In this document: positions 1 through 8,696 of the stretch, piece after piece
How positions within the stretch are numbered: the stretch's first letter is position 1
How the letters are laid out: every line of letters starts with the position of its first letter
Source: Pseudogemmobacter lacusdianii
Lineage (GTDB): Bacteria > Pseudomonadota > Alphaproteobacteria > Rhodobacterales > Rhodobacteraceae
Assembly (NCBI RefSeq): GCF_030848395.1
Contig: NZ_JAVDBT010000015.1
Coordinates: 1-64,000 of the forward strand
Reading direction: 5' to 3'
Length of the DNA: 64,000 nucleotides
Notes under the pieces: generated by a model
What the model saw: only the letters and a program-made list of their open reading frames with translations
Told to the model about the DNA's origin: nothing
Databases searched by the model: none
Program-made: the position numbers and the translations under genes

Positions 1-2
1 CC

Positions 3-41
3 GTCGTCGCCCTCGCCGCAACCGTCATCTTCTGGCTATGA
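3..41 (+). CDS. C-terminal end of an upstream gene (partial)
   Basis: The first bases read as twelve codons ending in TGA, giving VVALAATVIFWL, which looks like the end of a membrane helix. The stop overlaps an ATG at 38 (ATGA). The gene body lies outside the window, so nothing about function can be said. A chance open frame of this length is quite possible. Confidence 0.25.
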   Translation, partial: VVALAATVIFWL

Positions 42-209
42 CACAAGAACGAGTCCTGACCCTAGGCACGCACCCGAGCGGAAGCGGAGCCGGAAGGCCT
101 AGACCTCTTCCGAGCCAAGCGGTTCAGCGAATCTCAGAGCGGCGCGACTGTCACCGATCTGTGGGAAGGCTATCGCCGGGATCTGGGTGACAAGCCGACC
201 GCCGCCACC

Positions 210-986
210 ATGGGATACACGGGCAAGGCCATTCTGGCACATTTCGGGGCCTACCGCCCCGACCAGATCACCACCGAGCTTAGCCGCGCCTATTCGCGCG
301 ACCGCATGGCTGCGGGCATCTCTCAAGGGTCTATCCATACCGAACTCGGCCACCTGCGCAGCACGATGACATGGGCCGAGCGCAATCGGCTCATTACGGC
401 TGCACCCTACATCGAGCGACCAGCAAAACCGACGCCCAAAGAGCGGTATGTCACCAAGGATGAAGTCGCGCGGCTGATTGAATCCGCCGAAGCGCCACAC
501 ATCGCACTGGCGATCCACCTGCTCTTTGGCACAGCTGCGCGCGTTGGCGCGATCCTCGATCTCACATGGAATCGTGTCGATATGGATCGCGGGACTATCA
601 ATCTCCGCCTCGACGATGCGCGTACTCGGAAAGGCCGCGCCATTGTCCCGATCAATCGAGGCCTGATGGCAGCCCTTCAAACCGCCCGCGATGCGGCGCT
701 ATCCGATTATGTGATCGAGTGGGGAGGCAAGAAGGTCGGCAATATCCGCAAAGGGTTTGAGGCCGCCTGTAGCCGCGCCAAGCTGACCGGCGTCACCCTG
801 CACACGATCCGGCACTCAGCCGCCGTGGCCATGGTCTCCAGCGGCATCCCGATCACGCAAGTTGCCCAATATCTGGGCCACAGCAACGCCAGCGTGACCT
901 ATTCCACCTATGCCAGATTCGCGCCCGAGCATCTGACGGAAGCTGCCGAGGTCTTGGACTTCGTGAAGCTGAAGGCAGCGCGCTAG
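210..986 (+). CDS. tyrosine recombinase / phage-type integrase, N-terminus apparently lost
   Basis: This is a site-specific tyrosine recombinase. Counting from the ATG at 210 (258 aa), the catalytic set is complete: R111 in TAARVGAIL, K141, H198/R201 in HTIRHS, H224 in YLGHS and the nucleophile Y234 in TYSTYAR. The core-binding domain covers about residues 1-75. The same frame stays open upstream to a TAG at 63, and its residues (TDLWEGYRRDLGDKPTAAT) continue the core-binding fold. No ATG, GTG or TTG lies between 66 and 209, so the natural N-terminus seems lost by frameshift, deletion or a join to other DNA. It lies beside the 3' end of tRNA-Val(UAC), the usual position of an integrase at an attachment site. 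The rest of the element would lie to the left. The family is certain; whether the protein is active is doubtful. Confidence 0.85.
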   Translation: MGYTGKAILAHFGAYRPDQITTELSRAYSRDRMAAGISQGSIHTELGHLRSTMTWAERNRLITAAPYIERPAKPTPKERYVTKDEVARLIESAEAPHIALAIHLLFGTAARVGAILDLTWNRVDMDRGTINLRLDDARTRKGRAIVPINRGLMAALQTARDAALSDYVIEWGGKKVGNIRKGFEAACSRAKLTGVTLHTIRHSAAVAMVSSGIPITQVAQYLGHSNASVTYSTYARFAPEHLTEAAEVLDFVKLKAAR

Positions 987-1007
987 GTTCCGTGAAATTT
1001 GGAACAC

Positions 1008-1022
1008 TTCGTTAAACGAAGC
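1008..1022. other. tRNA anticodon-arm-like sequence, possible att remnant
   Basis: Just after the integrase stop, a CTTCG-loop-CGAAG hairpin includes TAAACGAAGC (1013-1022). The same ten bases occur in the same orientation inside tRNA-Val(UAC) at 1101-1110, as part of its anticodon arm. This could be a degenerate attachment-site duplication or a small terminator hairpin for the integrase. A chance match is possible because the shared core is short. Confidence 0.3.
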
Positions 1023-1059
1023 TTTAAGCTAAATTATACGAGGGAAATCATAAGGATGA

Positions 1060-1135
<76 letters not shown>

Positions 1136-1207
1136 GTGAGATGGGGATTATCCGGACTGACTAGGGCTTGCAAGATGCAAGATGCGCTCAAAGGTGGGGA
1201 TTGGGAA

Positions 1208-1236
1208 ATAAAAAGGCCCCGGGTCTCCCCGAGGCC
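1208..1236 (-). terminator. Rho-independent terminator of the peptide operon
   Basis: Read on the minus strand, a GGCC-T-CGGG stem pairs with CCCG-G-GGCC around a GAGA loop and is followed by TTTTTATT. It lies about 50 bp beyond the stop of the last operon gene, the M20 dipeptidase. Confidence 0.75.
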
Positions 1237-1286
1237 TGATCTGTGGCTCTACGAAAAGGTTTAGGCGACATGTGCCGCTAAGCCCT

Positions 1287-2663
1287 TCAACCGCCCAGCT
1301 TTTCCAAAAGCCGCACATAGGCGCTTTGGCCTTTGCGATAGACGCCAATGCGGGCGAATTCATTGGGCGCATGCAGGTTTTCATCCCCCATGCTCCAGCC
1401 AAACATCACCGCATGCACGCCAAGATAATCGAGAAGCGTTGACATCACCGGGATCGAGCCGCCCGAGCGGGTGCGGTAAGGCTCTACCCCGAAGACCTCG
1501 GCCAGAACCTCTCGCGCAACTGCGGTGGCGTTGTGTCCGGCTGGCACATGATAAGGCACCGAGCCGCCGCCAGCATTTTCAAACCGGACGGTCACGCCAT
1601 GCGGCGTGTGCTTGCGGACATGGGCTTCCAGCTGATTGTAGATCTTCACCGGATCTTGGGCGGCGACCAAACGGCAAGTGATCTTGGCACGGGCCTCGGC
1701 CGGATGCACGGTCTTTGACCCGATGCCCTGATAGCCCGAGGTGAGCCCGTTCACATCCAGCGCGGGCCGCGCCCAAAGCCGTTCCCGCGTGGTGTAACCG
1801 GGCTCACCAAAGGTTGCCGGAGCACCAGATTCGGCCAGATATTCGGCCTCATCATAGGGCACACGGGCAATCTCGGCGCGGTCTTCCTCAGAAAGCGGGA
1901 TCACGTCGTCATAAAAGCCCTCGACGGTGATCAGCCCGTCGAGCGATTTCATCGAGGCAAGGATCTGCGCCAAGGCCATTGCCGGGTTGGCAATCGCCGC
2001 CCCGTGAAGCCCCGAATGCTGGTCCGATCGCGGCCCCTGCACCACGATTTCCATCTTGGCCATGCCCTTCAAGGCATCGACCAACATCGGCTGTTCCGGC
2101 GTCCATTGCAGACCATCGGCCGAGAAGATCATATCGGCTTTCAAAAGATCGACATTGTCGCGCACGAAATCCGGCAGATCGGGCGAGCCGATCTCTTCTT
2201 GACCTTCAAAGAAGAGCTTCACGTTGACCGGCAGCTTGCCGGTGGTCTTCAGCAAAGCCTCCACCGCCAAGATCGGCGTCATCATCCCGGCTTTGTCATC
2301 CGAGGCGCCGCGGCCATAGATCCGATCGCCACGGATCTCCGGCTCGAACGGCGCCGAATCCCACAGCTCATAGGGTTCGGCCGGTTGCACATCGAAATGG
2401 CCGTAGATCATCACCGTGGGCTTATCGGCCCCGGCATGCATCCAATCGGCATAGACCACCGGATGACCGGCGGTGGGCAGTACGCGGGCATTGTCGATGC
2501 CCGCCCGCTTCACCCGCTCCGCCACCCATTCGGCGGCCTTTTGCACATCGCCCATATTCTCGGGCTTGGCCGAGACCGAGGGGATGCGGATGAACGCGAT
2601 CAGCTCATCCACATAGCGCTTTTGTTCCTGATCGAGCCAGGCTTCTGCCGTCATTGCAGTCAC
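1287..2663 (-). CDS. M20 family metallopeptidase (dipeptidase)
   Basis: A zinc-dependent dipeptidase of the M20 family, close to the cytosolic non-specific dipeptidase group, expected to split short peptides in the cytoplasm. The di-zinc ligands are visible in order: His in IYGHFDVQP, Asp in GRGASDDKAG, paired Glu in EGQEEIGS, Asp in IFSADG and a C-terminal His in ENLHAPNEF. The dimerisation domain sits between about residues 210 and 370. The GTG at 2663 is preferred because GGAGG lies five bases before it; an in-frame ATG at 2654 and a TTG at 2675 are alternatives. It is the last gene of a seven-gene operon, 12 bp after the CocE-type hydrolase, so it probably finishes degradation of what the transporter imports. 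Exact substrate unknown. Confidence 0.9.
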   Translation of the reverse strand: MTAMTAEAWLDQEQKRYVDELIAFIRIPSVSAKPENMGDVQKAAEWVAERVKRAGIDNARVLPTAGHPVVYADWMHAGADKPTVMIYGHFDVQPAEPYELWDSAPFEPEIRGDRIYGRGASDDKAGMMTPILAVEALLKTTGKLPVNVKLFFEGQEEIGSPDLPDFVRDNVDLLKADMIFSADGLQWTPEQPMLVDALKGMAKMEIVVQGPRSDQHSGLHGAAIANPAMALAQILASMKSLDGLITVEGFYDDVIPLSEEDRAEIARVPYDEAEYLAESGAPATFGEPGYTTRERLWARPALDVNGLTSGYQGIGSKTVHPAEARAKITCRLVAAQDPVKIYNQLEAHVRKHTPHGVTVRFENAGGGSVPYHVPAGHNATAVAREVLAEVFGVEPYRTRSGGSIPVMSTLLDYLGVHAVMFGWSMGDENLHAPNEFARIGVYRKGQSAYVRLLEKLGG

Positions 2664-2675
2664 AGCGGCCTCCAA

Positions 2676-4703
2676 TCAGTTCAGATCGCGCGGGAATTCG
2701 CGGACCCGGCTTTCTTGCTTCACGATCTCATCACCGGATTTGGCGGTGAATTCGGTCTCCATCCGCCAGACATCGCGCAAGGCGCGGACGGTGGCTTTGC
2801 ACGAAAGCGTCACCTTCCAGCCGTTGTCGCGGGCGTATTCCTTGTCCCAAGTGCAGATCGCCACGGCCGTGTTCGGGTCGGTCGGGTTCACGGCATAGGT
2901 CTCAGAAGCGATCTGCTGGATGATCATCCCGGTGTGCGGATGCTGAACGCGGCCAGCATCGCTGACGGTGTGGTAGGTGGTGACACCCGTCACTGTGTCA
3001 TGGGTGACCGAGCGCTCATAGGGTGCGGCTTTGATCAGTTGCGTGCTGGCCATAGGCGTGGCGCTTTCGGCAGGCAAGAAATCGGCCAAAGCTGCTTCGG
3101 CTGCGGCAGCGCGCTTGGGCAAGATCAGACGGCTTTCCGCGGTGTGCACTGTGAAGGTGGCCGCTTCCGGCGCCGGGAAGACGGTCGCGAAATAGGCGGT
3201 CGCGATGCCAAGGCGGAGCTTATAGCCCTTCGGCAGCTTTTGCCCGATCGAGCGGAACTTCATCCGCACCACTTCCGGAACACCCGGCTGCATCGGCGCA
3301 AGATCAAGATGATCGTGGCGATGGGTCAGGTTCAGCACGCCAAAGCTGATCCGCGTGGCCGCGCCATCGGGGGCCACCAGCGAGAGGGTCGCGGCAAGCT
3401 GCGCCACCGGCTTGTCGGAGGCCAGTTTCACCTCAAGCTCGGGGAAGCCCAGTAGATCAATGTCTTCCGCCAAGACCTCGGTGTCGAAGACGAGCTGGCC
3501 GCCCGCTTCAGCGCGTTGGTCGGTCGGCTGGTTCGGCACCGCGCCATAGGGGCACCAAGCACCGGCGGTGATGCCATGATCTTGCGGCGAGCAGATCGTC
3601 AGCTCCGCCGCCTCGCTGGGGCCGAAGGAGAGCTTGCCCGGTGCCAGACCAAGCGTCAGGTCCGAGACATTCGGCGAGGGCCAAGACGGATCGGCGACCC
3701 AGCGGCCCGGCCAAGTCTCATAGCCCGGTGCCGGCTCCAAGGCCTCACCGATCCAAGAGCGCAGCTCCGGCTCATCCATGATGCCGGTGTCGATGCCCTT
3801 GAGGTGCTGATCCCACCAGCGGATGCATTCTTGCAAGAAGCCGATGCGCGGGCCCGGCATGGCGAAATGCGGATATTTATGCGCCCAAGGCCCAACAAGG
3901 CCCTTTTTCGGGGCCGAGACGCCCTCCAAGAGGCGGAAGACGGCGTTGGTATAGCCATCAACCCAGCCGCCCACGGCATAGACTGCCGCCTCGATTTGCG
4001 AGAAGTCTTCGCAGACCGAGGCATGTTTCCAAAAGTCATTGCGACGCTGGTGGTGGAACCAATCTTCCATCCAGATGCCATTGCCGTTGAGACGCGCTTC
4101 CCACATCTCGCGCCAAGCCTCGCCCACGATCTCGGGGTCCGGCGGGGTCATCGAGATCGCCCAAGCGGTGGTGCCCCAATGGATGTTGTCGATCATCTGC
4201 GCGCCGCCCAGATAATGGACGTCATCGGCGTAACGGTCATCGGTCGAGCACAGCGAGATCACGGCTTTCAGCGCGGCCGGGCGACGGGCGGCAACTTGCA
4301 GCCCGTTGAACCCGCCCCAAGAAATACCGATCATGCCGACTTTACCAGTGCACCAACTCTGCGCGGCCAGCCATTCGATGATGGCAATGGCATCATCTTG
4401 TTCTTGCTTGAGATATTCGCCCTCGCAGACGCCCTCGCTGTCGCCGGTGCCACGCATATCGACGCGCACGCCGGCATAGCCGTAGCCTGCGAAATAGGGA
4501 TGGGTCAGGGCGTCACGCTCAACGGTTCCGTCGCGTTTGCGGTAGGGCAAGAACTCCAAAACTGCCGGAACCGGATCGGTCTCGGCATCTTCCGGCAACC
4601 AGATGCGGGCGGCGAGACGCACGCCATCGGGCATCGGGATCCAGATGTTTTCGATCTCGCGCACGTTGCGGGGGAAATCGGTGCGGACGATGATCTCGTT
4701 CAT
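2676..4703 (-). CDS. CocE/NonD family alpha/beta hydrolase
   Basis: A serine hydrolase of the CocE/NonD (X-Pro dipeptidyl-peptidase S15) superfamily, 675 aa from the ATG at 4703. The N-terminal alpha/beta hydrolase fold holds the nucleophile S128 in GISWGG, a likely acid in GGWVDGY and a likely His in GPWAHKYPH. The C-terminal part (from about residue 320) is the jelly-roll X-Pro-dipeptidase-type domain. No signal peptide is seen, so it should be cytoplasmic. Its start overlaps the dppF-like stop as ATGA, so translation is coupled. Known family members cleave cocaine ester, acyl-amide antibiotics or Xaa-Pro peptides. Position between a peptide importer and a dipeptidase favours a peptide or N-acyl amino acid substrate, which is inference. 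Confidence 0.88.
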   Translation of the reverse strand: MNEIIVRTDFPRNVREIENIWIPMPDGVRLAARIWLPEDAETDPVPAVLEFLPYRKRDGTVERDALTHPYFAGYGYAGVRVDMRGTGDSEGVCEGEYLKQEQDDAIAIIEWLAAQSWCTGKVGMIGISWGGFNGLQVAARRPAALKAVISLCSTDDRYADDVHYLGGAQMIDNIHWGTTAWAISMTPPDPEIVGEAWREMWEARLNGNGIWMEDWFHHQRRNDFWKHASVCEDFSQIEAAVYAVGGWVDGYTNAVFRLLEGVSAPKKGLVGPWAHKYPHFAMPGPRIGFLQECIRWWDQHLKGIDTGIMDEPELRSWIGEALEPAPGYETWPGRWVADPSWPSPNVSDLTLGLAPGKLSFGPSEAAELTICSPQDHGITAGAWCPYGAVPNQPTDQRAEAGGQLVFDTEVLAEDIDLLGFPELEVKLASDKPVAQLAATLSLVAPDGAATRISFGVLNLTHRHDHLDLAPMQPGVPEVVRMKFRSIGQKLPKGYKLRLGIATAYFATVFPAPEAATFTVHTAESRLILPKRAAAAEAALADFLPAESATPMASTQLIKAAPYERSVTHDTVTGVTTYHTVSDAGRVQHPHTGMIIQQIASETYAVNPTDPNTAVAICTWDKEYARDNGWKVTLSCKATVRALRDVWRMETEFTAKSGDEIVKQESRVREFPRDLN

Positions 4704-5704
4704 TGGGCTTGCTCCAATCCGGCCTGCGCCGGGGTATTCATAGGGAAGTGACAGGTCAGTTGATGGCCGCCATTGACGCGCAAAGGCGGCGCGTTGCGGC
4801 GGCACAGATCTTGGGCAAAGGGACAGCGGGTGTGGAACTCGCAGCCGGAAGGCCGCGCCATCACCGAAGGCACCTCGGGCGGCAATTTGATGCGGTCATG
4901 CACCCGATCAGGATCGGGCTCGGGGTTGGCCGAAAGAAGCGCCGCCGTATAGGGATGCGCGGGGCTGCGGAAGATCGCTTCGGTCTCGCCCATCTCGACA
5001 AAGCGGCCCAGATACATCACCGCCGTGCGGTCCGCGATCTGGCGCACCACATGCAGGTTATGGGTGATGATCAGCATCGACAGGCCGAGCCGGTCGCGCA
5101 AGTCGTTGAGAAGGTTCAAAACCTCCCCCTGCACCGAGACATCTAGCCCCGCCGTCGGCTCATCCGCGATGATGAGTTGCGGATCGAGTGCCACCGCCCG
5201 CGCCACGCCCACGCGACGCGCCTGCCCGCCCGAAAGCTGGTGCGGATAGCGGCTGGCGAAATCCACCGGCAGGCCGACCAAGGTCAGCAAACGCCGCACC
5301 TCGGCGTCAAGATCACGGTCGGACATACCGTGGATGCGGAACGGCTCGGCCAGAAGCGCGCGCACATCCAGACGCGGCGAAAGCGAGCCCACCGGGTCTT
5401 GGAACATCATCGGCGCCCGGCGGCGCAGTTCCTTCATCTCGGCCCGCCCCATCGAGGTGGCATCCTTGCCATCGAAATGGATGCTGCCCGAGGCCACCTT
5501 TTGCAGCCCATTCAAGGTCCGCGCCAAAGTGGTCTTGCCCGAGCCGGATTCGCCCACCAAGGCAAAGGTCTCGCCCTTGGCAATGTCAAAGCTGACCCCG
5601 GCGACGCCTTCGATTGCGGTGACGTGACCGCGCAGCCGCGACAGGGTGCCGCCGACAGAAAAGACCACGCGCAGGTCTTTGACGGAAAGCAGGGGCGCGC
5701 TCAT
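4700..5704 (-). CDS. dppF: dipeptide/oligopeptide ABC transporter ATPase (DppF type)
   Basis: ATP-binding subunit of a peptide/nickel-type importer, 334 aa. It has Walker A GESGSGKTT, signature LSGGQARRVGVARAV and Walker B LIIADEPT. The oligopeptide-type C-terminal extension has the cysteines typical of this family (CEFHTRCPFAQDLC). It overlaps the preceding dppD-like stop (ATGA) and pairs with that protein as the second nucleotide-binding domain. The symbol reflects family, not proven substrate. Confidence 0.9.
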   Translation of the reverse strand: MSAPLLSVKDLRVVFSVGGTLSRLRGHVTAIEGVAGVSFDIAKGETFALVGESGSGKTTLARTLNGLQKVASGSIHFDGKDATSMGRAEMKELRRRAPMMFQDPVGSLSPRLDVRALLAEPFRIHGMSDRDLDAEVRRLLTLVGLPVDFASRYPHQLSGGQARRVGVARAVALDPQLIIADEPTAGLDVSVQGEVLNLLNDLRDRLGLSMLIITHNLHVVRQIADRTAVMYLGRFVEMGETEAIFRSPAHPYTAALLSANPEPDPDRVHDRIKLPPEVPSVMARPSGCEFHTRCPFAQDLCRRNAPPLRVNGGHQLTCHFPMNTPAQAGLEQAQ

Positions 5705-6702
5705 GCGGTCACCTCATTGGTTCGGATGCAGCGCGCGATATGGCCCGGCGTGACTTCAACGCTGGTCACCGGCTGGCCGCATTCGGGCTTGGCCAGAGCG
5801 CAACGCGCTTGGAATACGCAGCCCTTGGGGCGGTTGCGCAGATCGGGCAAAGTGCCAGGAATCGTTGGCAAATGCTTCACCCGCTCATGCAGGCGCGCCG
5901 GGTCGCAGTCGAGCAGCGCACGCGTATAGGGATGGCTTGGATTGCGGAAGATCTGCCGAACCGAGCCTTGCTCGACCACCTCGCCCGCATACATCACGAT
6001 CATATCGTCACAGAGCTCGGCAATCACGCCCAAGTGGTGCGAGATGAAGAGAACCGCGCAGCCGATCTCTTGTTGCAGCTCTTTCAAAAGCTCGATCGTG
6101 GCGACTTCCAGCGTCGCGTCCAAAGCCGTGGTCGGCTCATCCGCGATCAGAAGTTGCGGCCGCATCATCAGCGCCATTGCAATCGCCACGCGCTGCTTCA
6201 TGCCGCCCGAGAACTCATGCGGATATTGCGTCAGCCGCTTTTCAGGGTCGGGGATTCGCACTTGGCGCAGCATCTCGACCGAACGGGCGTCTTTCTCGCG
6301 CTTGGACAGATTCGAGCGATACTGGATATCGCGCATCTGCTTGCCGACCGAGAGCACCGGGTTCAAAGCGCCCATCGGGTCTTGGAACACGGTCGAGATC
6401 TGCAAACCGCGCAGATCGCGCATCTGGCGCGGGGTGAGCTTGGTGATATCGGCACTCTCGCCCAAACGGATCGCGCCGCCCGTCACCTCACCATTATCGG
6501 CCAAAAGGCCAAGAATGGCGTTGATCAGGGTGGATTTACCGCAACCGGATTCGCCGACGATGCCAGTGATCCGGCCCTTAGGCACGGAAAAGGACACATC
6601 TTTCAGCGCATGCAAGGTGCCGCCATCGGTGGCAAAGCTCACCGAAAGCGCATCAATATCCAGCGCCGGAGCGGGCGTGTTTTGGTCTGTGGTCATGGTC
6701 AT
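5701..6702 (-). CDS. dppD: dipeptide/oligopeptide ABC transporter ATPase (DppD type)
   Basis: First nucleotide-binding subunit of the peptide importer, 333 aa from ATG 6702. Walker A is GESGCGKST, the signature is FSGGMKQRVAIAMAL and Walker B is LLIADEPT. The C-terminal cysteine-containing tail (GCVFQARCALAKPEC) is typical of oligopeptide/dipeptide ATPases. The start lies one base after the dppC-like stop, so the genes are translationally linked. A second ATG two codons later is possible. Confidence 0.9.
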   Translation of the reverse strand: MTMTTDQNTPAPALDIDALSVSFATDGGTLHALKDVSFSVPKGRITGIVGESGCGKSTLINAILGLLADNGEVTGGAIRLGESADITKLTPRQMRDLRGLQISTVFQDPMGALNPVLSVGKQMRDIQYRSNLSKREKDARSVEMLRQVRIPDPEKRLTQYPHEFSGGMKQRVAIAMALMMRPQLLIADEPTTALDATLEVATIELLKELQQEIGCAVLFISHHLGVIAELCDDMIVMYAGEVVEQGSVRQIFRNPSHPYTRALLDCDPARLHERVKHLPTIPGTLPDLRNRPKGCVFQARCALAKPECGQPVTSVEVTPGHIARCIRTNEVTA

Positions 6703-6703
6703 C

Positions 6704-7591
6704 TCAGCGCCCCTTGAGCCGCGGATCGAAGACATCGCGCAACGTCTCGCCCAGGAAGGTGAAGCCCAAGGTGGTCAGGATGATCGGCAAACCGCCGGCA
6801 ATCACGATCCACGAGCTGTCACGAATATTGGCGAAACCATCGTTCAAAATGGTGCCCCAAGACGGGGTTGGCGGACGCACACCGAGGCCAAGGAAAGAAA
6901 GCCCCGCCTCGATCCCGATCACCACCGGCACATCCATCGAGGCCAGAATGACGATCGGCCCGATGATATTGGGCAGGATATGCACCCGCAGGATGCGAAT
7001 GGTCCCTGCCCCCATCGAGCGCGCCGCAGTGACATGCTCGGCGGTTTTCATCGCAATCGTCTGCGTGCGGATGATGCGGGCATAACCCGGCACCGAAACC
7101 ATCACCACAACCATCACAACCGAGACCATCGAAGGCCCGGCCAAGGTGACAATCGTCAAAGCCAGCATGATGGTGGGGAAGCTTTTCATCGCATCGAAGA
7201 CCAAAAGCAAAAATGCATCCAGCCAGCGCGGGCCATAGCCCGCCATCAGCCCCAGCACGATGCCCAGCATCAGCGAAAGCGCGGTCGAGCCCAAGGCCAC
7301 CAAAAGTGCAATCCGCGCGCCATAAAGCACCCGAGACAGAAGATCGCGGCCCAAGTGGTCGGTGCCAAGCAGATGCGTCAGGCTTGGCCCTTGGAAGCGA
7401 TTTTGCGGCGCGATCTTGGTGGGATCATACATCGCCAAAAGATCGGCGAAGATTGCCGAGGCCAAGATCAGCACCACCAAGGCCAATCCGAAAAAGCCCA
7501 TCGGCTCGCGCAGAATTTTGCGCAAGGCGGCCAGGCCGGGGAAGGAACGCGCGCGCAGCGCGGCGGGTTTAATTGAAGCTTGCTCTGACAC
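6704..7591 (-). CDS. dppC: peptide ABC transporter permease (DppC type)
   Basis: Inner-membrane permease of the BPD_transp_1 family, 295 aa, with an N-terminal OppC-type segment and about six membrane helices. The conserved EAA-loop sequence EAGLSFLGLGVRPP lies toward the C-terminus and contacts the ATPases. Its start overlaps the end of the dppB-like gene by 23 bp. Substrate specificity cannot be read from the permease. Confidence 0.88.
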   Translation of the reverse strand: MSEQASIKPAALRARSFPGLAALRKILREPMGFFGLALVVLILASAIFADLLAMYDPTKIAPQNRFQGPSLTHLLGTDHLGRDLLSRVLYGARIALLVALGSTALSLMLGIVLGLMAGYGPRWLDAFLLLVFDAMKSFPTIMLALTIVTLAGPSMVSVVMVVVMVSVPGYARIIRTQTIAMKTAEHVTAARSMGAGTIRILRVHILPNIIGPIVILASMDVPVVIGIEAGLSFLGLGVRPPTPSWGTILNDGFANIRDSSWIVIAGGLPIILTTLGFTFLGETLRDVFDPRLKGR

Positions 7592-8516
7592 GGGGATCCA
7601 ACAGTCCGATCACGAGATCGGCCAAAACGTTGACAAGGACGAAGAAGGCGGTGGTCACCAATACAGCGCCGGTGACGAGCGGATAATTGCGGGTCGAAAT
7701 GGCCTCATAGACCAGCTTGCCAATGCCGGGCCGGGCAAAGACGATCTCTGCAAAGACCGAGGACGACAGCATATGTCCGATCCCCACGCCCAAAAGCGTA
7801 ACGGTCGGCAAAATCGCAATGCGCAAAGCGTAGTTGTAGATGATCCAACGCTCGGGCAGACCAAAGGCGCGGGCGGTGCGGATATGGCCCGCCTCAAGCG
7901 TCTCAAGCATCGAGGCGCGCACGAGACGCGCGATATAGCCAATCCAGCCCAGACCAACCGCCAACGACGGCAGAATAAGCGCCATCAGCTGGCTTTTCAG
8001 GTTGCCAGATTCTCCCGCCCCAATCGCGGGCAACCACTTCAGATGCACCGCGAACAGCAAGAGCGCATAGATCGCGACCACGAAGGACGGCACCGCGATC
8101 ACAGCAACCGACAGCACACCAATCACCCGGTCGACAAAGCCGCCGCGCTTCACGGCCGCGATGCAACCCAGCGGAATGCCCAGCAAGACGGCCCAAGTGA
8201 TGCTGCAGAGCACCATCGCCAAAGTGAAGGGCAATTGCTCCATCACCACAGTCAGCACGGGGCGGCCCGACAAAGCCTCGACCCCCAGATTGCCCTGAAC
8301 CGCAGAGCTGACGAAATTCCAAAACTGCACCAGAACCGGGTCATCAAGCCCCATCCTGCTGCGCAATTCTGCAATCATCTCGGGCGTGGCACGCGGGCCA
8401 AGCGCCACCGAGGCCGGATCGCCAGGAATGAGATAAATCATCGAAAACAGGATCATCATCGCCACAAGGATGATGGTGGCCCCCAGGCCTAACCTGCGCA
8501 TTGCATATGCGAACAT
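7569..8516 (-). CDS. dppB: peptide ABC transporter permease (DppB type)
   Basis: Inner-membrane permease, 315 aa. The first helix near residues 8-30 is followed by the periplasmic PGDPASVALGP segment typical of DppB/OppB, then about five more helices. It is separated from the binding-protein gene by 180 bp containing strong hairpins, so it may be expressed below the level of that gene. An in-frame ATG at 8501 is an alternative start. Confidence 0.88.
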   Translation of the reverse strand: MFAYAMRRLGLGATIILVAMMILFSMIYLIPGDPASVALGPRATPEMIAELRSRMGLDDPVLVQFWNFVSSAVQGNLGVEALSGRPVLTVVMEQLPFTLAMVLCSITWAVLLGIPLGCIAAVKRGGFVDRVIGVLSVAVIAVPSFVVAIYALLLFAVHLKWLPAIGAGESGNLKSQLMALILPSLAVGLGWIGYIARLVRASMLETLEAGHIRTARAFGLPERWIIYNYALRIAILPTVTLLGVGIGHMLSSSVFAEIVFARPGIGKLVYEAISTRNYPLVTGAVLVTTAFFVLVNVLADLVIGLLDPRVRASFN

Positions 8517-8554
8517 GGCGTCTGTTCCGCCTCTTTCAATTTACGCGTAACACG

Positions 8555-8582
8555 TTTGGCGCAGCGTGTTTGCTGCGCCAAA
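8555..8582 (-). promoter_or_regulatory. intercistronic hairpin between binding protein and permease genes
   Basis: Perfect 11-bp arms TTTGGCGCAGC and GCTGCGCCAAA enclose a six-base loop. A second hairpin lies within 8593-8622 (GCCCCG/CGGGGC, followed by TTTAT on the minus strand), and a third (GCGGCC/GGCCGC) lies near 8660-8680. Such structures commonly stabilise or attenuate the message after the abundant binding-protein cistron. Confidence 0.6.
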
Positions 8583-8696
8583 GATGTTCATAAAGCCCCG
8601 GCCAGATCGTCGCGGGGCCACCTTTATGAGTATCGCGGCCGCAGCGCGGCATCCGCGAGAAGCGGCCGGGTTTGGCCGCCCCCCATCTTGCTTTGA

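Noticed and set aside
2004-3455. 483-codon plus-strand open frame
   Set aside because: Antisense to the M20 and CocE-type genes; composition is His/Arg/Gly-rich as expected from reading a high-G+C gene backwards, and there is no family likeness.
5942-7576. 544-codon plus-strand open frame
   Set aside because: Antisense to two clear ABC transporter genes with Walker motifs and permease helices.
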